Assembly: GCA_900468625.1 (NCBI GenBank)
Contig: UBUL01000018.1
Location: forward strand, 124,001-188,000
DNA from: Hyphomicrobiales bacterium
Lineage (GTDB): Bacteria > Pseudomonadota > Alphaproteobacteria > Rhizobiales > Rhizobiaceae
Direction: 5' to 3'
Length of the DNA: 64,000 bases
Positions 42,489 to 49,860 of the stretch are shown here, piece after piece. A model generated the notes under the pieces. The model made no database searches, was not told the DNA's origin, and worked only from the letters and a program-made list of their open reading frames with translations. Positions within the stretch are counted from its first letter, which is position 1; each line of letters begins with the position of its first letter. The position numbers and the translations under genes are program-made.

Positions 42489-43769
42489 ATGGTATCGCGA
42501 ATACCGCCTAACCATTCGAAGCCCAACGATGAACCGGTCACGCTCGACTTGGAAGCCGAAAAAACTGCGCAGGACGCAGCCCCTGAAGATATGACCAGGC
42601 CCGGCCGCGGTGAGCTTGGCGGTTCTCCAGCCGACGACATGAAAAAGCCGCTCGAAACGGGCTTTGAAACGGACAGGGAACCGCTTCGCGAGGAATCTCA
42701 GGAGCCGCCCGCCCGCGAAACCCTGGAAGAGCCGCAAACGGCGGCGCAGCAGGCCGATCCCGCGCCTTCCCATACCGAGCCTTCACCGCAGCCGGCGTTC
42801 AGCGGAGGTTCGACGTCCGGCCTTATCGCAGCCGGCATCGTCGGTGGTCTGATCGCGCTCGTCGGCGCCGGCGCCTTGCAATATGCCGGCTTTCTGCCTG
42901 GCGGACGGGCCGCCAGGAACAGTTCCGCCGATATCGCAGCACTGAATGCGGAGATCGATGGCCTCAAGCAGAGCGTGGCCAATCTCGCCGCCGCACCAGC
43001 GGCAAAGCCCGACGAGACATTTGCAGCCCGGGTGGCGGCGCTCGAGACGAGTGCGGCGAACGGCGCCTCGGCAGGTGGATCGGGCGGAGCTGCAAATCCT
43101 GCTTCCGACCAGAGGATCGCTTCGCTGACCGGTGAAGTCGAACAGCTGAAGGCGGATCTCGGCAAGGCAACCCGGAGCCAGGCGACTTCCGACGCCGAAG
43201 TCAGCAAGCGTCTCGACGACGCCGAAAAGAAGCTGAGCGGGCCGAGCCAGGAGAGCGCCGTTGCCCGGGCCATAGCCGCTGCCGCGCTGAAGGCGGCCAT
43301 CGACCGGGGCGGCCCTTTCCGGCCTGAGCTCGACACATTTGCCAATGTAGCGCCGGACGATCCGGCCGTTGCCGATCTTAGGAACTTCGCCCAGACCGGC
43401 GTTCCCTCCCGGGCCGATCTGATCCGCCAGGTTTCCGACGTGGCAACGGCAATCGCCGCAACCGCACAGGCCGACGATCCCAACCAAAGCTGGAGCAGCC
43501 GCCTGATGTCGGGCGCCAAGTCGCTGGTGCAGGTCCGCCCGGTCGGCAATGTCCCCGGCGACAGCATCGATGCCATCGCCGCCCGCTTCGAGGACAAGGT
43601 GAAGAATGGCGACCTGCCGGGCGCGCTGACGGAATGGAACAGCCTGCCCGACGCAGCCAAATCGGCGTCGGCCGCCTTCAAGCAATCGCTCGAGGCCCGA
43701 ATCCGCGTCGAGGATCTGGTAAGCGACGCCCTATCGAAGGCGATCGCCAATACCGGGAAGCAGAACTAG
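42489..43769 (+). CDS. Mitofilin/Mic60 homologue (COG4223)
   Basis: A 426-residue single-pass membrane protein. A Pro/Glu-rich cytoplasmic N terminus (1-108) precedes one membrane helix (about 110-132, SGLIAAGIVGGLIALVGAGA), a coiled-coil region (about 145-250), and a C-terminal domain (about 260-420) with the mitofilin-like stretch AAALKAAIDRGGPFRPELDTF and FEDKVKNGDLPGALTEWNSL. This layout, and the location between hemD and hemY, are those of the alphaproteobacterial relatives of the mitochondrial cristae protein Mic60. Rhizobia have no obvious internal membranes, so its job here is unknown. Confidence 0.85.
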   Translation: MVSRIPPNHSKPNDEPVTLDLEAEKTAQDAAPEDMTRPGRGELGGSPADDMKKPLETGFETDREPLREESQEPPARETLEEPQTAAQQADPAPSHTEPSPQPAFSGGSTSGLIAAGIVGGLIALVGAGALQYAGFLPGGRAARNSSADIAALNAEIDGLKQSVANLAAAPAAKPDETFAARVAALETSAANGASAGGSGGAANPASDQRIASLTGEVEQLKADLGKATRSQATSDAEVSKRLDDAEKKLSGPSQESAVARAIAAAALKAAIDRGGPFRPELDTFANVAPDDPAVADLRNFAQTGVPSRADLIRQVSDVATAIAATAQADDPNQSWSSRLMSGAKSLVQVRPVGNVPGDSIDAIAARFEDKVKNGDLPGALTEWNSLPDAAKSASAAFKQSLEARIRVEDLVSDALSKAIANTGKQN

Positions 43770-43770
43770 A

Positions 43771-43814
43771 GCATGATGCCGAAAAGTGTGAGCGGTTTTC
43801 GGACGACATCATGC
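43771..43814. repeat. 44-nt palindromic repeat, GCATGATG type
   Basis: Imperfect inverted repeat starting GCATGATGCCGAAAAG and ending CGGACGACATCATGC, two bases after the stop codon of the Mic60 gene. The interior (GAAAAGTG...GCGGTTTTC) is shared with the GCAATTCC-type repeats at 45507, 49074 and 63871. Likely forms a strong hairpin in the transcript. Confidence 0.7.
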
Positions 43815-43829
43815 TCTACCTATTTGATT

Positions 43830-43882
43830 TTAGAGCGGATTCATATTTTAGATCGTTTCGATCTAAAATCATCCGGCTCTAA
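43830..43882. repeat. 53-nt nested palindrome before hemY
   Basis: The inner part is a perfect 11-bp stem (ATTTTAGATCG/CGATCTAAAAT, 43845-43869) with a TTT loop. An outer stem (TTAGAGCGGAT with ATCCGGCTCTAA) has one bulged base. The element sits 15 bp before the hemY ATG and could affect its translation. I believe related copies exist in other rhizobial genomes. Confidence 0.65.
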
Positions 43883-43897
43883 TGACGGAGCGCGGGA

Positions 43898-45505
43898 ATG
43901 ATCAGACTGCTTATCTTCGCCATTCTCGTCCTGGCTCTCGGCTATGGCTTTTCCTGGCTGGCCGACCGCCCTGGCGATCTCTCGCTCGTATGGGGCGGCC
44001 AGCTTTATCAGACGAAGCTCATCGTCGCCGCCGCGATCCTCATCGCGCTCGTCGCCGCGATCATGATCCTCTGGTGGTTCGTGCGGCTGGTATGGACCTC
44101 GCCGCACTCCGTCACCCGCTATTTCCGTGCCCGCAAGCGTGACCGCGGCTATCAGGCGCTGTCGACGGGCCTGATTGCGGCCGGTGCCGGCAATGCGCTG
44201 CTCGCCCGCAAGATGGCGGCCCGTACCCGCGGCCTCATCCGCGCCGATCAGGAGCCGCTCATCAATCTGCTAGAAGCCCAGGCCGCCTTGATCGAAGGCA
44301 AGCATGACGAGGCTCGCCAGAAATTCGAGCTGATGGCCAATGATCCCGAAACGCGCGAACTCGGACTGCGCGGCCTCTATCTCGAAGCCAAGCGCCTTGG
44401 CGCACACGAGGCTGCACGGCAATATGCCGAAAAGGCTGCCGACCAGGCTCCCTATCTGCCCTGGGCGGCGCAGGCGACGCTGGAATATCGCAGCCAGGCC
44501 CGTCGCTGGGATGACGCCATCAAGCTTCTCGACCAGCAGAAGGCCGCTCATGTCATCGACAAGGAGACGGCCAGCCGCCAGCGCGCCGTACTTTTGACGG
44601 CACGCGCCACCGACAGGCTCGAGAGCGATCCAGCCGGCGCCCGCGACGACGCATTGGCAGCCTTGAAGCTCGTTGCCGATTTCGTGCCCGCGGCATTGAT
44701 CGCGGCCAAGGCCCTGTTCCGCGAAGACAAGGTGCGCAAGGCCGCTTCCATGCTCGAACAGGTCTGGAAGGTGCATCCGAATCCCGAGATCGGCAAGGCC
44801 TATGTCCGTGCCCGCAGCGGCGATTCCGTCACCGACCGCCTGAAGCGGGCTGAACGGCTGGAAGCCATCCGCCCGAACAATGTCGACGCGCTGCTGCTGA
44901 CGGCAAAGGCCGCGATGGATGCCGGCGATTTCGCCAAGGCCCGCGCCAAGGCCGAGGCCGCCGCTCGGATCGATGCGCGCGAAGGCGCTTTCCTGCTTCT
45001 CGCCGATATCGAGGAGGCAGAAACCGGCGATCAGGGCCGCGTCCGTCACTGGATGGCGCAGGCCTTGCGCGCCCCGCGCGATCCGGCCTGGGTCGCCGAT
45101 GGTTTCATATCGGAAAAATGGCTGCCGCTGTCGCCGGTCACGGGCCGTCTCGACGCTTTCGAATGGAAGGCTCCCTTCGGCCAGATCGAAGGCCCGGTCG
45201 AAGAGGGTTCCACCGTATCGGTCGATGCGGCGCTGAAGTCGCTCCCGACGATGCAGGAGACCGCCTCCGCAACCGCAACGGAGACGCCGAGTTCACCGAA
45301 AGTTGCATCGCCGGCGCGTGATGCTTATGTCATGGAACTGGAGCCCGCGACGGCAAAGTCCGCGCAAAGCGCATCCGAAGCAGCGCCAAAGCCGGCGCAG
45401 CAGGAGCCGGACCCCCGGCCCTTCTTCGGCGGCGCGCCGGACGATCCGGGCGTGAAGGACCGCAAACTTGAACCGGAACCCAAGACACGGCTCAAGTTGT
45501 TCTAA
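43898..45505 (+). CDS. hemY: HemY-like membrane protein with TPR repeats
   Basis: A 535-residue HemY-family protein (not the HemY-type protoporphyrinogen oxidase). Two N-terminal membrane helices (about 2-22 and 42-64: LIFAILVLALGYGFSWLAD, IVAAAILIALVAAIMILWWFVRLVW) carry the HemY_N domain, followed by tetratricopeptide-like repeats (about 110-410) and a Pro/Glu-rich tail. The family is linked to late heme biosynthesis by gene position, with an unclear role. It follows hemC, hemD and the Mic60 gene on the same strand. Confidence 0.9.
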   Translation: MIRLLIFAILVLALGYGFSWLADRPGDLSLVWGGQLYQTKLIVAAAILIALVAAIMILWWFVRLVWTSPHSVTRYFRARKRDRGYQALSTGLIAAGAGNALLARKMAARTRGLIRADQEPLINLLEAQAALIEGKHDEARQKFELMANDPETRELGLRGLYLEAKRLGAHEAARQYAEKAADQAPYLPWAAQATLEYRSQARRWDDAIKLLDQQKAAHVIDKETASRQRAVLLTARATDRLESDPAGARDDALAALKLVADFVPAALIAAKALFREDKVRKAASMLEQVWKVHPNPEIGKAYVRARSGDSVTDRLKRAERLEAIRPNNVDALLLTAKAAMDAGDFAKARAKAEAAARIDAREGAFLLLADIEEAETGDQGRVRHWMAQALRAPRDPAWVADGFISEKWLPLSPVTGRLDAFEWKAPFGQIEGPVEEGSTVSVDAALKSLPTMQETASATATETPSSPKVASPARDAYVMELEPATAKSAQSASEAAPKPAQQEPDPRPFFGGAPDDPGVKDRKLEPEPKTRLKLF

Positions 45506-45506
45506 A

Positions 45507-45574
45507 GCATTTCCAGGAAAAGTGCGTAGCGGTTTTCCGTTCGGAATTGCATGAAAATAAGAAGATGGAGCATG
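45507..45574. repeat. Palindromic repeat, GCAATTCC type, copy 1
   Basis: The 44-nt core (45507-45550) differs from the copies at 49098-49141 and 63871-63914 at three positions, and begins immediately after the hemY stop codon. A conserved A-rich extension (ATGAAAATAAGAAGATGGAG) follows the core, as in the other copies, giving an element of about 68 nt. Confidence 0.75.
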
Positions 45575-45618
45575 GTGCCCCAAGAACCATGTTCGACTTG
45601 TTTTGAGAATGGATACGG

Positions 45619-46104
45619 ATGTTCGAGCGCTTTCAGGAATTCCTTCATAACCTGACCCAGGACCACTCCAGATCCGGCTTTGCGCCCGACGACCCGCGCG
45701 TGGCGGTGGCTGCACTCTGCATTCAAGTCATGGAAGCGGACGGCAAGATAGAAAACAGCGAGAAAAAGCGTCTGCGCAAGCTGCTGAAGGAGCAGTACGG
45801 CCTCGATGGCCGCAAGCTCGACGCGCTGATCGCTGCCGGCGAAGTGGCTGAAAGCGAAGCGGTCGACTACTATCGCTTCACCTCGGATCTGAAGCGTCAT
45901 CTCGACAGCGCCCAGCGGCTCGAACTGCTCGGTATTCTCTGGGATATCGTCTATGCCGATGGCGAGCGCAGCGAGATGGAGGACCATGCCATCTGGCGCA
46001 TCGCCGACCTCATGGGCATTTCCGATCGCGAGCGCATCATGAAGCGTCAGGAAGCCGCCGCCCGCGTACCGGGCTCCAGGCTGGAGACCGGCAATGATGA
46101 TTGA
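45619..46104 (+). CDS. TerB family protein (tellurite-resistance-like domain)
   Basis: A 161-residue all-helical TerB/DjlA-like protein. Acidic metal-site motifs occur as MEADGKIENSEKKRLRKLL and its second half YADGERSEMEDHAIWRIADLMGIS. No membrane segment. TerB domains appear in stress and envelope contexts, and a tellurite role should not be assumed because no other ter genes are here. It overlaps the following amidotransferase gene by 11 bp. Confidence 0.88.
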   Translation: MFERFQEFLHNLTQDHSRSGFAPDDPRVAVAALCIQVMEADGKIENSEKKRLRKLLKEQYGLDGRKLDALIAAGEVAESEAVDYYRFTSDLKRHLDSAQRLELLGILWDIVYADGERSEMEDHAIWRIADLMGISDRERIMKRQEAAARVPGSRLETGNDD

Positions 46105-46822
46105 AGCAGCGAAACGCGCAGGCAGACCCATTTTGGTCGTGCTCCACCAGCAGCGCTCCAGCCCGGGTCGTGTGGGCCAGATGCTGCTGGATAAAGGCTT
46201 CGATCTCGACATTCGCCGCCCGGTGCTTGGCGACCGCCTGCCTTCGACGCTCGAGGCACATGCCGGCGCGGTCGTCTTCGGCGGCCCGATGAGCGCCAAC
46301 GATCCGGACGAATTCGTCAGGACGGAGACCGAATGGCTGAAGGTTCCGCTGAAGGAAAACCGGCCCTATCTCGGTATCTGTCTTGGTGCGCAGCTGCTCG
46401 CCCGCCATCTCGGCGCCAAGGTCAAGGCGCGCGACGACGGCAAGACCGAGATCGGCTGGTATGCGCTGCAGCCGACGGAAAAAGGCCGGCTGCTGATGCG
46501 CTGGCCGCAGATGGTCTATCATTTCCACCGCGAGGGTTTCGAATTGCCGCACGGTGCGGATCTGCTGGCGACGGCCGAGACCTATCCCAACCAGGCCTAT
46601 CGCTACGGCGCCAATGCCTGGGGTCTGCAGTTCCACGCCGAACTTACCCGCGCCATGATGCAGCGCTGGGTCGTGCATGGCGAACATCGCTTCTGCATGC
46701 CGAATGCCCAGCAAGGCCGCGAGCATCTGGAAGGCCGCATGATCTTCGACGCCGCACTCAAGGCCTGGCTGTCGGAATTCCTCGATCTCGTCTTCGAGGG
46801 CAAGCAGGCGATGGCGGCCTGA
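46094..46822 (+). CDS. Class I glutamine amidotransferase domain protein
   Basis: A 242-residue stand-alone class I GATase of the GMP-synthase-like type (COG0518). The nucleophile is Cys96 in YLGICLGAQLLARHLGA; the catalytic His is in GLQFHAELT. An early motif VVFGGPMSAND matches the family's oxyanion loop. Such proteins hydrolyse glutamine or other gamma-glutamyl amides to supply ammonia. The partner enzyme is not visible. Its ATG lies inside the end of the TerB gene, implying translational coupling. Confidence 0.9.
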   Translation: MMIEAAKRAGRPILVVLHQQRSSPGRVGQMLLDKGFDLDIRRPVLGDRLPSTLEAHAGAVVFGGPMSANDPDEFVRTETEWLKVPLKENRPYLGICLGAQLLARHLGAKVKARDDGKTEIGWYALQPTEKGRLLMRWPQMVYHFHREGFELPHGADLLATAETYPNQAYRYGANAWGLQFHAELTRAMMQRWVVHGEHRFCMPNAQQGREHLEGRMIFDAALKAWLSEFLDLVFEGKQAMAA

Positions 46823-46839
46823 AACAAGCCGGACCGCCT

Positions 46840-47454
46840 TTACGAAAGCGCGAGATCGAATTCAGCAATGGCGTCGCGAACTGCTCCCGCATAGCACCCC
46901 AGCTTTTCCGCGTCCGCCATAAGCGCATCCCGCATGCTTCTCGGGATTTCGAGCTGGATACCGGCCTGCCGCTTGCCGCGATTGCAGATATTGCCAGCGG
47001 AGGCTCCCGAAAGGGTCTCGCCTTTCGCTCTTATGGCGGCAGCAAAACCGTTACAGTGCAACGCCTGTGCCATCCGGTCGCGAAGCGGCAGATCAAGGCC
47101 GCCGATCCAGCTTGTCTCCGGATCATCCCGATTTGTCCGCCCATGAATAGCGGCGACGATCAATGAATTGGCCACCAGACCGTTTGCTAACGGTTCATCG
47201 AAATTTTCGGAGGTGATGTGCAGCTCGTGATGAAGCCTTAGCGGGTCGAGTCCCTCGAAACGATAGAGAGAAAACGTCTCACCAGCAATCGCTAGCGCGA
47301 TCTCGGATGTGGCCGGCTCGATGAAGCCGCCATGGGGAGCGATGATGGCGACATGCGACGATCTATCTTCGATGTGGATGCGATAGTCGACGCCCTCGGT
47401 TTCATGCTTGCAAAGCACCAAAAACGAACTGTATCGGTCCGGCGGCCTTGTCAT
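46840..47454 (-). CDS. PghP/YjqB-type poly-gamma-glutamate hydrolase family protein
   Basis: A 204-residue protein of the zinc-dependent poly-gamma-glutamate hydrolase family, first known from phages and from Bacillus YjqB. Motifs: CKHETEGVDYRI, IIAPHGGFIEPATSEIALAIAG, YRFEGLD, LHITSENFDEP, AAIHGR, then IGGLDLPLRDRM and NICNRGKRQAGIQLEIPRSMRDAL. The conserved His/Glu residues are all present. The native substrate in a rhizobium is unclear. It is single, convergent with the amidotransferase and divergent from yggT, with no phage genes nearby. Confidence 0.85.
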   Translation of the reverse strand: MTRPPDRYSSFLVLCKHETEGVDYRIHIEDRSSHVAIIAPHGGFIEPATSEIALAIAGETFSLYRFEGLDPLRLHHELHITSENFDEPLANGLVANSLIVAAIHGRTNRDDPETSWIGGLDLPLRDRMAQALHCNGFAAAIRAKGETLSGASAGNICNRGKRQAGIQLEIPRSMRDALMADAEKLGCYAGAVRDAIAEFDLALS

Positions 47455-47509
47455 CTCGCACTCCTCAAGCCAGCTGTGTCTCGCCCTCGGGCGTATTCAG
47501 GCGTCGATC

Positions 47510-47542
47510 CGGCAAAGTGGCGGCAAAGTGGCGGCAAACCGG
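47510..47542. repeat. 11-nt tandem repeat, three units
   Basis: Two identical units of CGGCAAAGTGG (47510-47520, 47521-47531) are followed by a variant CGGCAAACCGG (47532-47542). The array lies in the 251-bp space between the divergent PghP-like gene and yggT, where their promoters must lie. Confidence 0.55.
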
Positions 47543-47705
47543 TCTCCGGTTGGCGGAACAGCGAGGAATGACGCTTCCCGACACGGCAGCCGGCGCAGTC
47601 GCAAAATCCGCCTCTTAAACATGATTCAACATGCTTCGGAGCATGGGACTTGCCCGTTCAGCCGCCAATGTCTACATGTCTGTCAACCGCGAATTGGAGA
47701 CGGAC

Positions 47706-47999
47706 ATGCTTGCCCTATTTCAAACCATTGATCTGGCTTTGAATCTTTATACCTGGATATTGATCGCCAGCGCCATTTTTTCCTGGCTTTATGCATTCAA
47801 CGTCATCAATTCGAGCAATCAATTCGTCAATTCCGTCGGCCACTTCCTTTATGCGGTCACCGAACCGGCCCTGCGGCCGATCCGCCGCATCCTCCCGGAT
47901 CTCGGCGGCATCGATATTTCGCCGGTCATCCTGCTCTTGATCATCTTCTTCATCCGCTCGCTGATGTGGAATTCGATCGTTCCTTTGTTCCTTCGGTGA
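47706..47999 (+). CDS. YggT family membrane protein
   Basis: A 97-residue two-helix protein: [22 protein letters not shown] near the N terminus and [18 protein letters not shown] near the C terminus, with the family motif [22 protein letters not shown] between. YggT proteins are linked to osmotic shock and to cell-envelope or division genes in other bacteria. I used the ATG at 47706, preceded by GGAG; the frame extends upstream to 47631. The stop overlaps the DUF167 start (GTGA). Confidence 0.92.
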   Translation: MLALFQTIDLALNLYTWILIASAIFSWLYAFNVINSSNQFVNSVGHFLYAVTEPALRPIRRILPDLGGIDISPVILLLIIFFIRSLMWNSIVPLFLR

Positions 48000-48313
48000 G
48001 CAAGCCCTGGCAGGCCTTTCCGGATCATGTCAGGCTTTCCGTGCGGCTCACGCCCAATGGCGGGCGTGACGCGATCGATGGGCTCGAAACCGGCAGCGAC
48101 GGCGACTGCTATCTGAAAGCGCGCGTTTCGGTGGCGCCGGAAAAGGGCAAGGCCAACAAGGCATTGATCGGCCTGCTTTCAAAGAGCCTCGGCATTCCCA
48201 AATCCACGCTTGCCCTTGTCAGCGGCGACACGGCGCGCAAAAAAATCCTCCGGATCGAGGGCGAGCCGGAGGATTTGGTAAGAAGGCTTTGCGCCATAAC
48301 GGAAGGCGGCTGA
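47996..48313 (+). CDS. DUF167 (YggU) family protein
   Basis: A 105-residue YggU-type protein: [78 protein letters not shown]. This is the full family pattern. I chose GTG 47996, which overlaps the yggT stop by 4 nt; an upstream ATG at 47966 lies in yggT. Function unknown. Its stop codon directly abuts the stop of the convergent ppa gene, with no bases between. Confidence 0.9.
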   Translation: MSKPWQAFPDHVRLSVRLTPNGGRDAIDGLETGSDGDCYLKARVSVAPEKGKANKALIGLLSKSLGIPKSTLALVSGDTARKKILRIEGEPEDLVRRLCAITEGG

Positions 48314-48850
48314 TCAGGCCTTGGTATTCTTGGCCCGTTCGATGGCTTCGACAATGAGCTGGCCGGCTTCCTTGGAGCCCTTCCAGCCGAAAATCTTGAC
48401 CCACTTGCCGGGCTCCAGATCCTTGTAGTGCTCGAAGAAGTGCTCGATCTGCTTCAGCGTGATCTCGGGCAGGTCGGTATATTCCTTGACCTTGTCGTAG
48501 CGCATCGTCAGCTTCGGCCCGGGAACGGCGATGATTTTCTCGTCCTTGCCGGAATTGTCTTCCATCATCAGCACGCCGATCGGGCGGACATTGATGACGC
48601 AGCCCGGCACCAGCGGGCGGGTATTCGCGATCAGAACGTCGATCGGGTCGCCATCGTCGGAGAGCGTGTGCGGAACGAAGCCGTAATTGCCCGGATAGGT
48701 CATCGGCGTGTAGAGGAAACGGTCGACGACCAGCGTGCCGGCCTCCTTGTCCATCTCGTACTTGATCGGATGACCGCCGACCGGCACTTCAACGATAACG
48801 TTGACGTCTTCGGGCGGGTTCTTGCCAATGGAAATCGCGTCGATACGCAT
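48314..48850 (-). CDS. ppa: Inorganic pyrophosphatase (family I)
   Basis: A 178-residue soluble pyrophosphatase that pulls biosynthetic reactions by hydrolysing PPi. Motifs: [41 protein letters not shown] (the metal-binding DDGDPIDV signature), and [24 protein letters not shown]. All catalytic Asp residues are present. Single gene, convergent with DUF167. Confidence 0.97.
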   Translation of the reverse strand: MRIDAISIGKNPPEDVNVIVEVPVGGHPIKYEMDKEAGTLVVDRFLYTPMTYPGNYGFVPHTLSDDGDPIDVLIANTRPLVPGCVINVRPIGVLMMEDNSGKDEKIIAVPGPKLTMRYDKVKEYTDLPEITLKQIEHFFEHYKDLEPGKWVKIFGWKGSKEAGQLIVEAIERAKNTKA

Positions 48851-48942
48851 GCTTGTCCCCTAGATAAGGATGGTTGCCGCCAGCCAAATAATAGGTTTCA
48901 TGCCGCAACGCAACAACGCATCGGGAAAGAGGCGGATTTACC

Positions 48943-48986
48943 GCATGATTCCTTAAACCGGAAACGATTTAAGGACAGAATTATGC
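48943..48986. repeat. 44-nt palindromic repeat, CCTTAAA type
   Basis: The unit starts GCATGATTCCTTAAACC and ends GGACAGAATTATGC, an imperfect inverted repeat (CCTTAAA pairing with TTTAAGG). First of three repeats packed into the 303-bp gap between ppa and the GNAT gene. It is a different sequence family from the GCAATTCC repeats but has the same 44-nt length. Confidence 0.65.
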
Positions 48987-48993
48987 GGCGGAT

Positions 48994-49043
48994 TTAAAGC
49001 ACTACTGCGCCCCCTTGCGCGTCATATGACGCGCGGCGCTCTA
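48994..49043. repeat. GC-rich palindromic repeat with perfect 18-bp core
   Basis: The core at 49017-49034 is a perfect palindrome (GCGCGTCAT/ATGACGCGC), flanked by TGCGCC and GGCGCT and by TTAAAGCACTAC and CTCTAG. It resembles a common intergenic repeat of Rhizobium. It follows the CCTTAAA repeat after 7 bp. Confidence 0.6.
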
Positions 49044-49073
49044 GGCGGTACAGTTTTTCACGGAATCTCTGAA

Positions 49074-49141
49074 CCGCTCTATCTCTTTGTTTTTCACGCA
49101 ATTCCGGACGGAAAACCGCTGCGCACTTTTCCTGGAATTGC
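49074..49141. repeat. Palindromic repeat, GCAATTCC type, copy 2 (reverse orientation)
   Basis: The 44-nt core (49098-49141), read on the minus strand, is identical at every position to the core at 63871-63914. The A-rich extension also follows it (GTGAAAAACAAAGAGATAG on the minus strand). It ends 12 bp before the GNAT stop, in transcript terms just after that gene. Confidence 0.8.
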
Positions 49142-49153
49142 TCCAAGTGCCAC

Positions 49154-49660
49154 TCAGGGCCAGACGAAGCCGATCTTGCGCAGCTGCCTGTGATCGAAGG
49201 TTTCGATGCCCTCGCAGAAATCCGCGCCGCCCTGACCTCGATAGAAGCGGTAGGCATTCTCGTTTTCCTCAAGGCACCAGACGACCAGTCCCTTGCAGCC
49301 GAGCGACTTCAGCAGCCTTCGCGCCTCGCCGAACAGCATGCGCCCGAGACCCAGTCCCTGATATTGCGGGCGCAGATAGAGTTCGTAGATCTCGCCTTCC
49401 TGCGGCAGCGCGCGGGCACGATTGAGGCCGAGCGTGGCGTAACCGGCAACCTCGCCGGCAACGTCCAGAACCAGAAGCGTCGCCGGCCCGCTGGTCGCCT
49501 TGCGCCACCAGGCTTCGCCGCGGCGCTCGATCATCTGGCCGAGAGCGCGATGCGGAATGATGCCGGCATAGGTGTACTGCCACGACTGGCGGTGCACCTC
49601 CGAAATGGCCCGGGCATCATGGGGTTCTGCCCGCCGAACATCGATCGACAACGTCTTCAT
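49154..49660 (-). CDS. GNAT family N-acetyltransferase
   Basis: A 168-residue acetyltransferase: VRRAEPHDARAISEVHRQSW at the N terminus, EIYELYLRPQYQGLGLGRMLFGEARRLL carrying the acetyl-CoA loop (Q-x-x-G-x-G), and a C-terminal WCLEENENAYRFYRGQGG. The HRQSWQYTYAGII segment is that of the RimI-like small-molecule subgroup. Substrate unknown. Monocistronic, facing the repeat cluster. Confidence 0.9.
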   Translation of the reverse strand: MKTLSIDVRRAEPHDARAISEVHRQSWQYTYAGIIPHRALGQMIERRGEAWWRKATSGPATLLVLDVAGEVAGYATLGLNRARALPQEGEIYELYLRPQYQGLGLGRMLFGEARRLLKSLGCKGLVVWCLEENENAYRFYRGQGGADFCEGIETFDHRQLRKIGFVWP

Positions 49661-49806
49661 AACGTCTACTCTGGTCTCGCCAACGCGAATTAACCATCCT
49701 CATTCATAAAGATGGCAGATTTGCCCACAGGCTTTATCCGTGGACGATCAAAAAAAATTAACGACTTTTTAACCTTTAGGACAAGGGCTCAAAAACCGAA
49801 CGCACA

Positions 49807-49836
49807 AATAAAAACCCCGGCACGATGGCCGGGGTC
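49807..49836 (-). terminator. Rho-independent terminator of typA
   Basis: Minus-strand stem GACCCCGGCC...GCCGGGG with a run of T after it (TTTTTATTT), 25 bp beyond the typA stop codon. Strong, canonical. Confidence 0.85.
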
Positions 49837-49860
49837 GAATGGTCCGTAGCGATACGGCTA

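Noticed and set aside
45619..46104. Tellurite resistance operon
   Set aside because: Only a TerB-like domain is present. No terC, terD or other ter genes are nearby.
48994..49272. A 92-codon minus-strand frame in the ppa-GNAT gap
   Set aside because: It runs through two repeat elements and out of the GNAT gene in a different frame. No family match.
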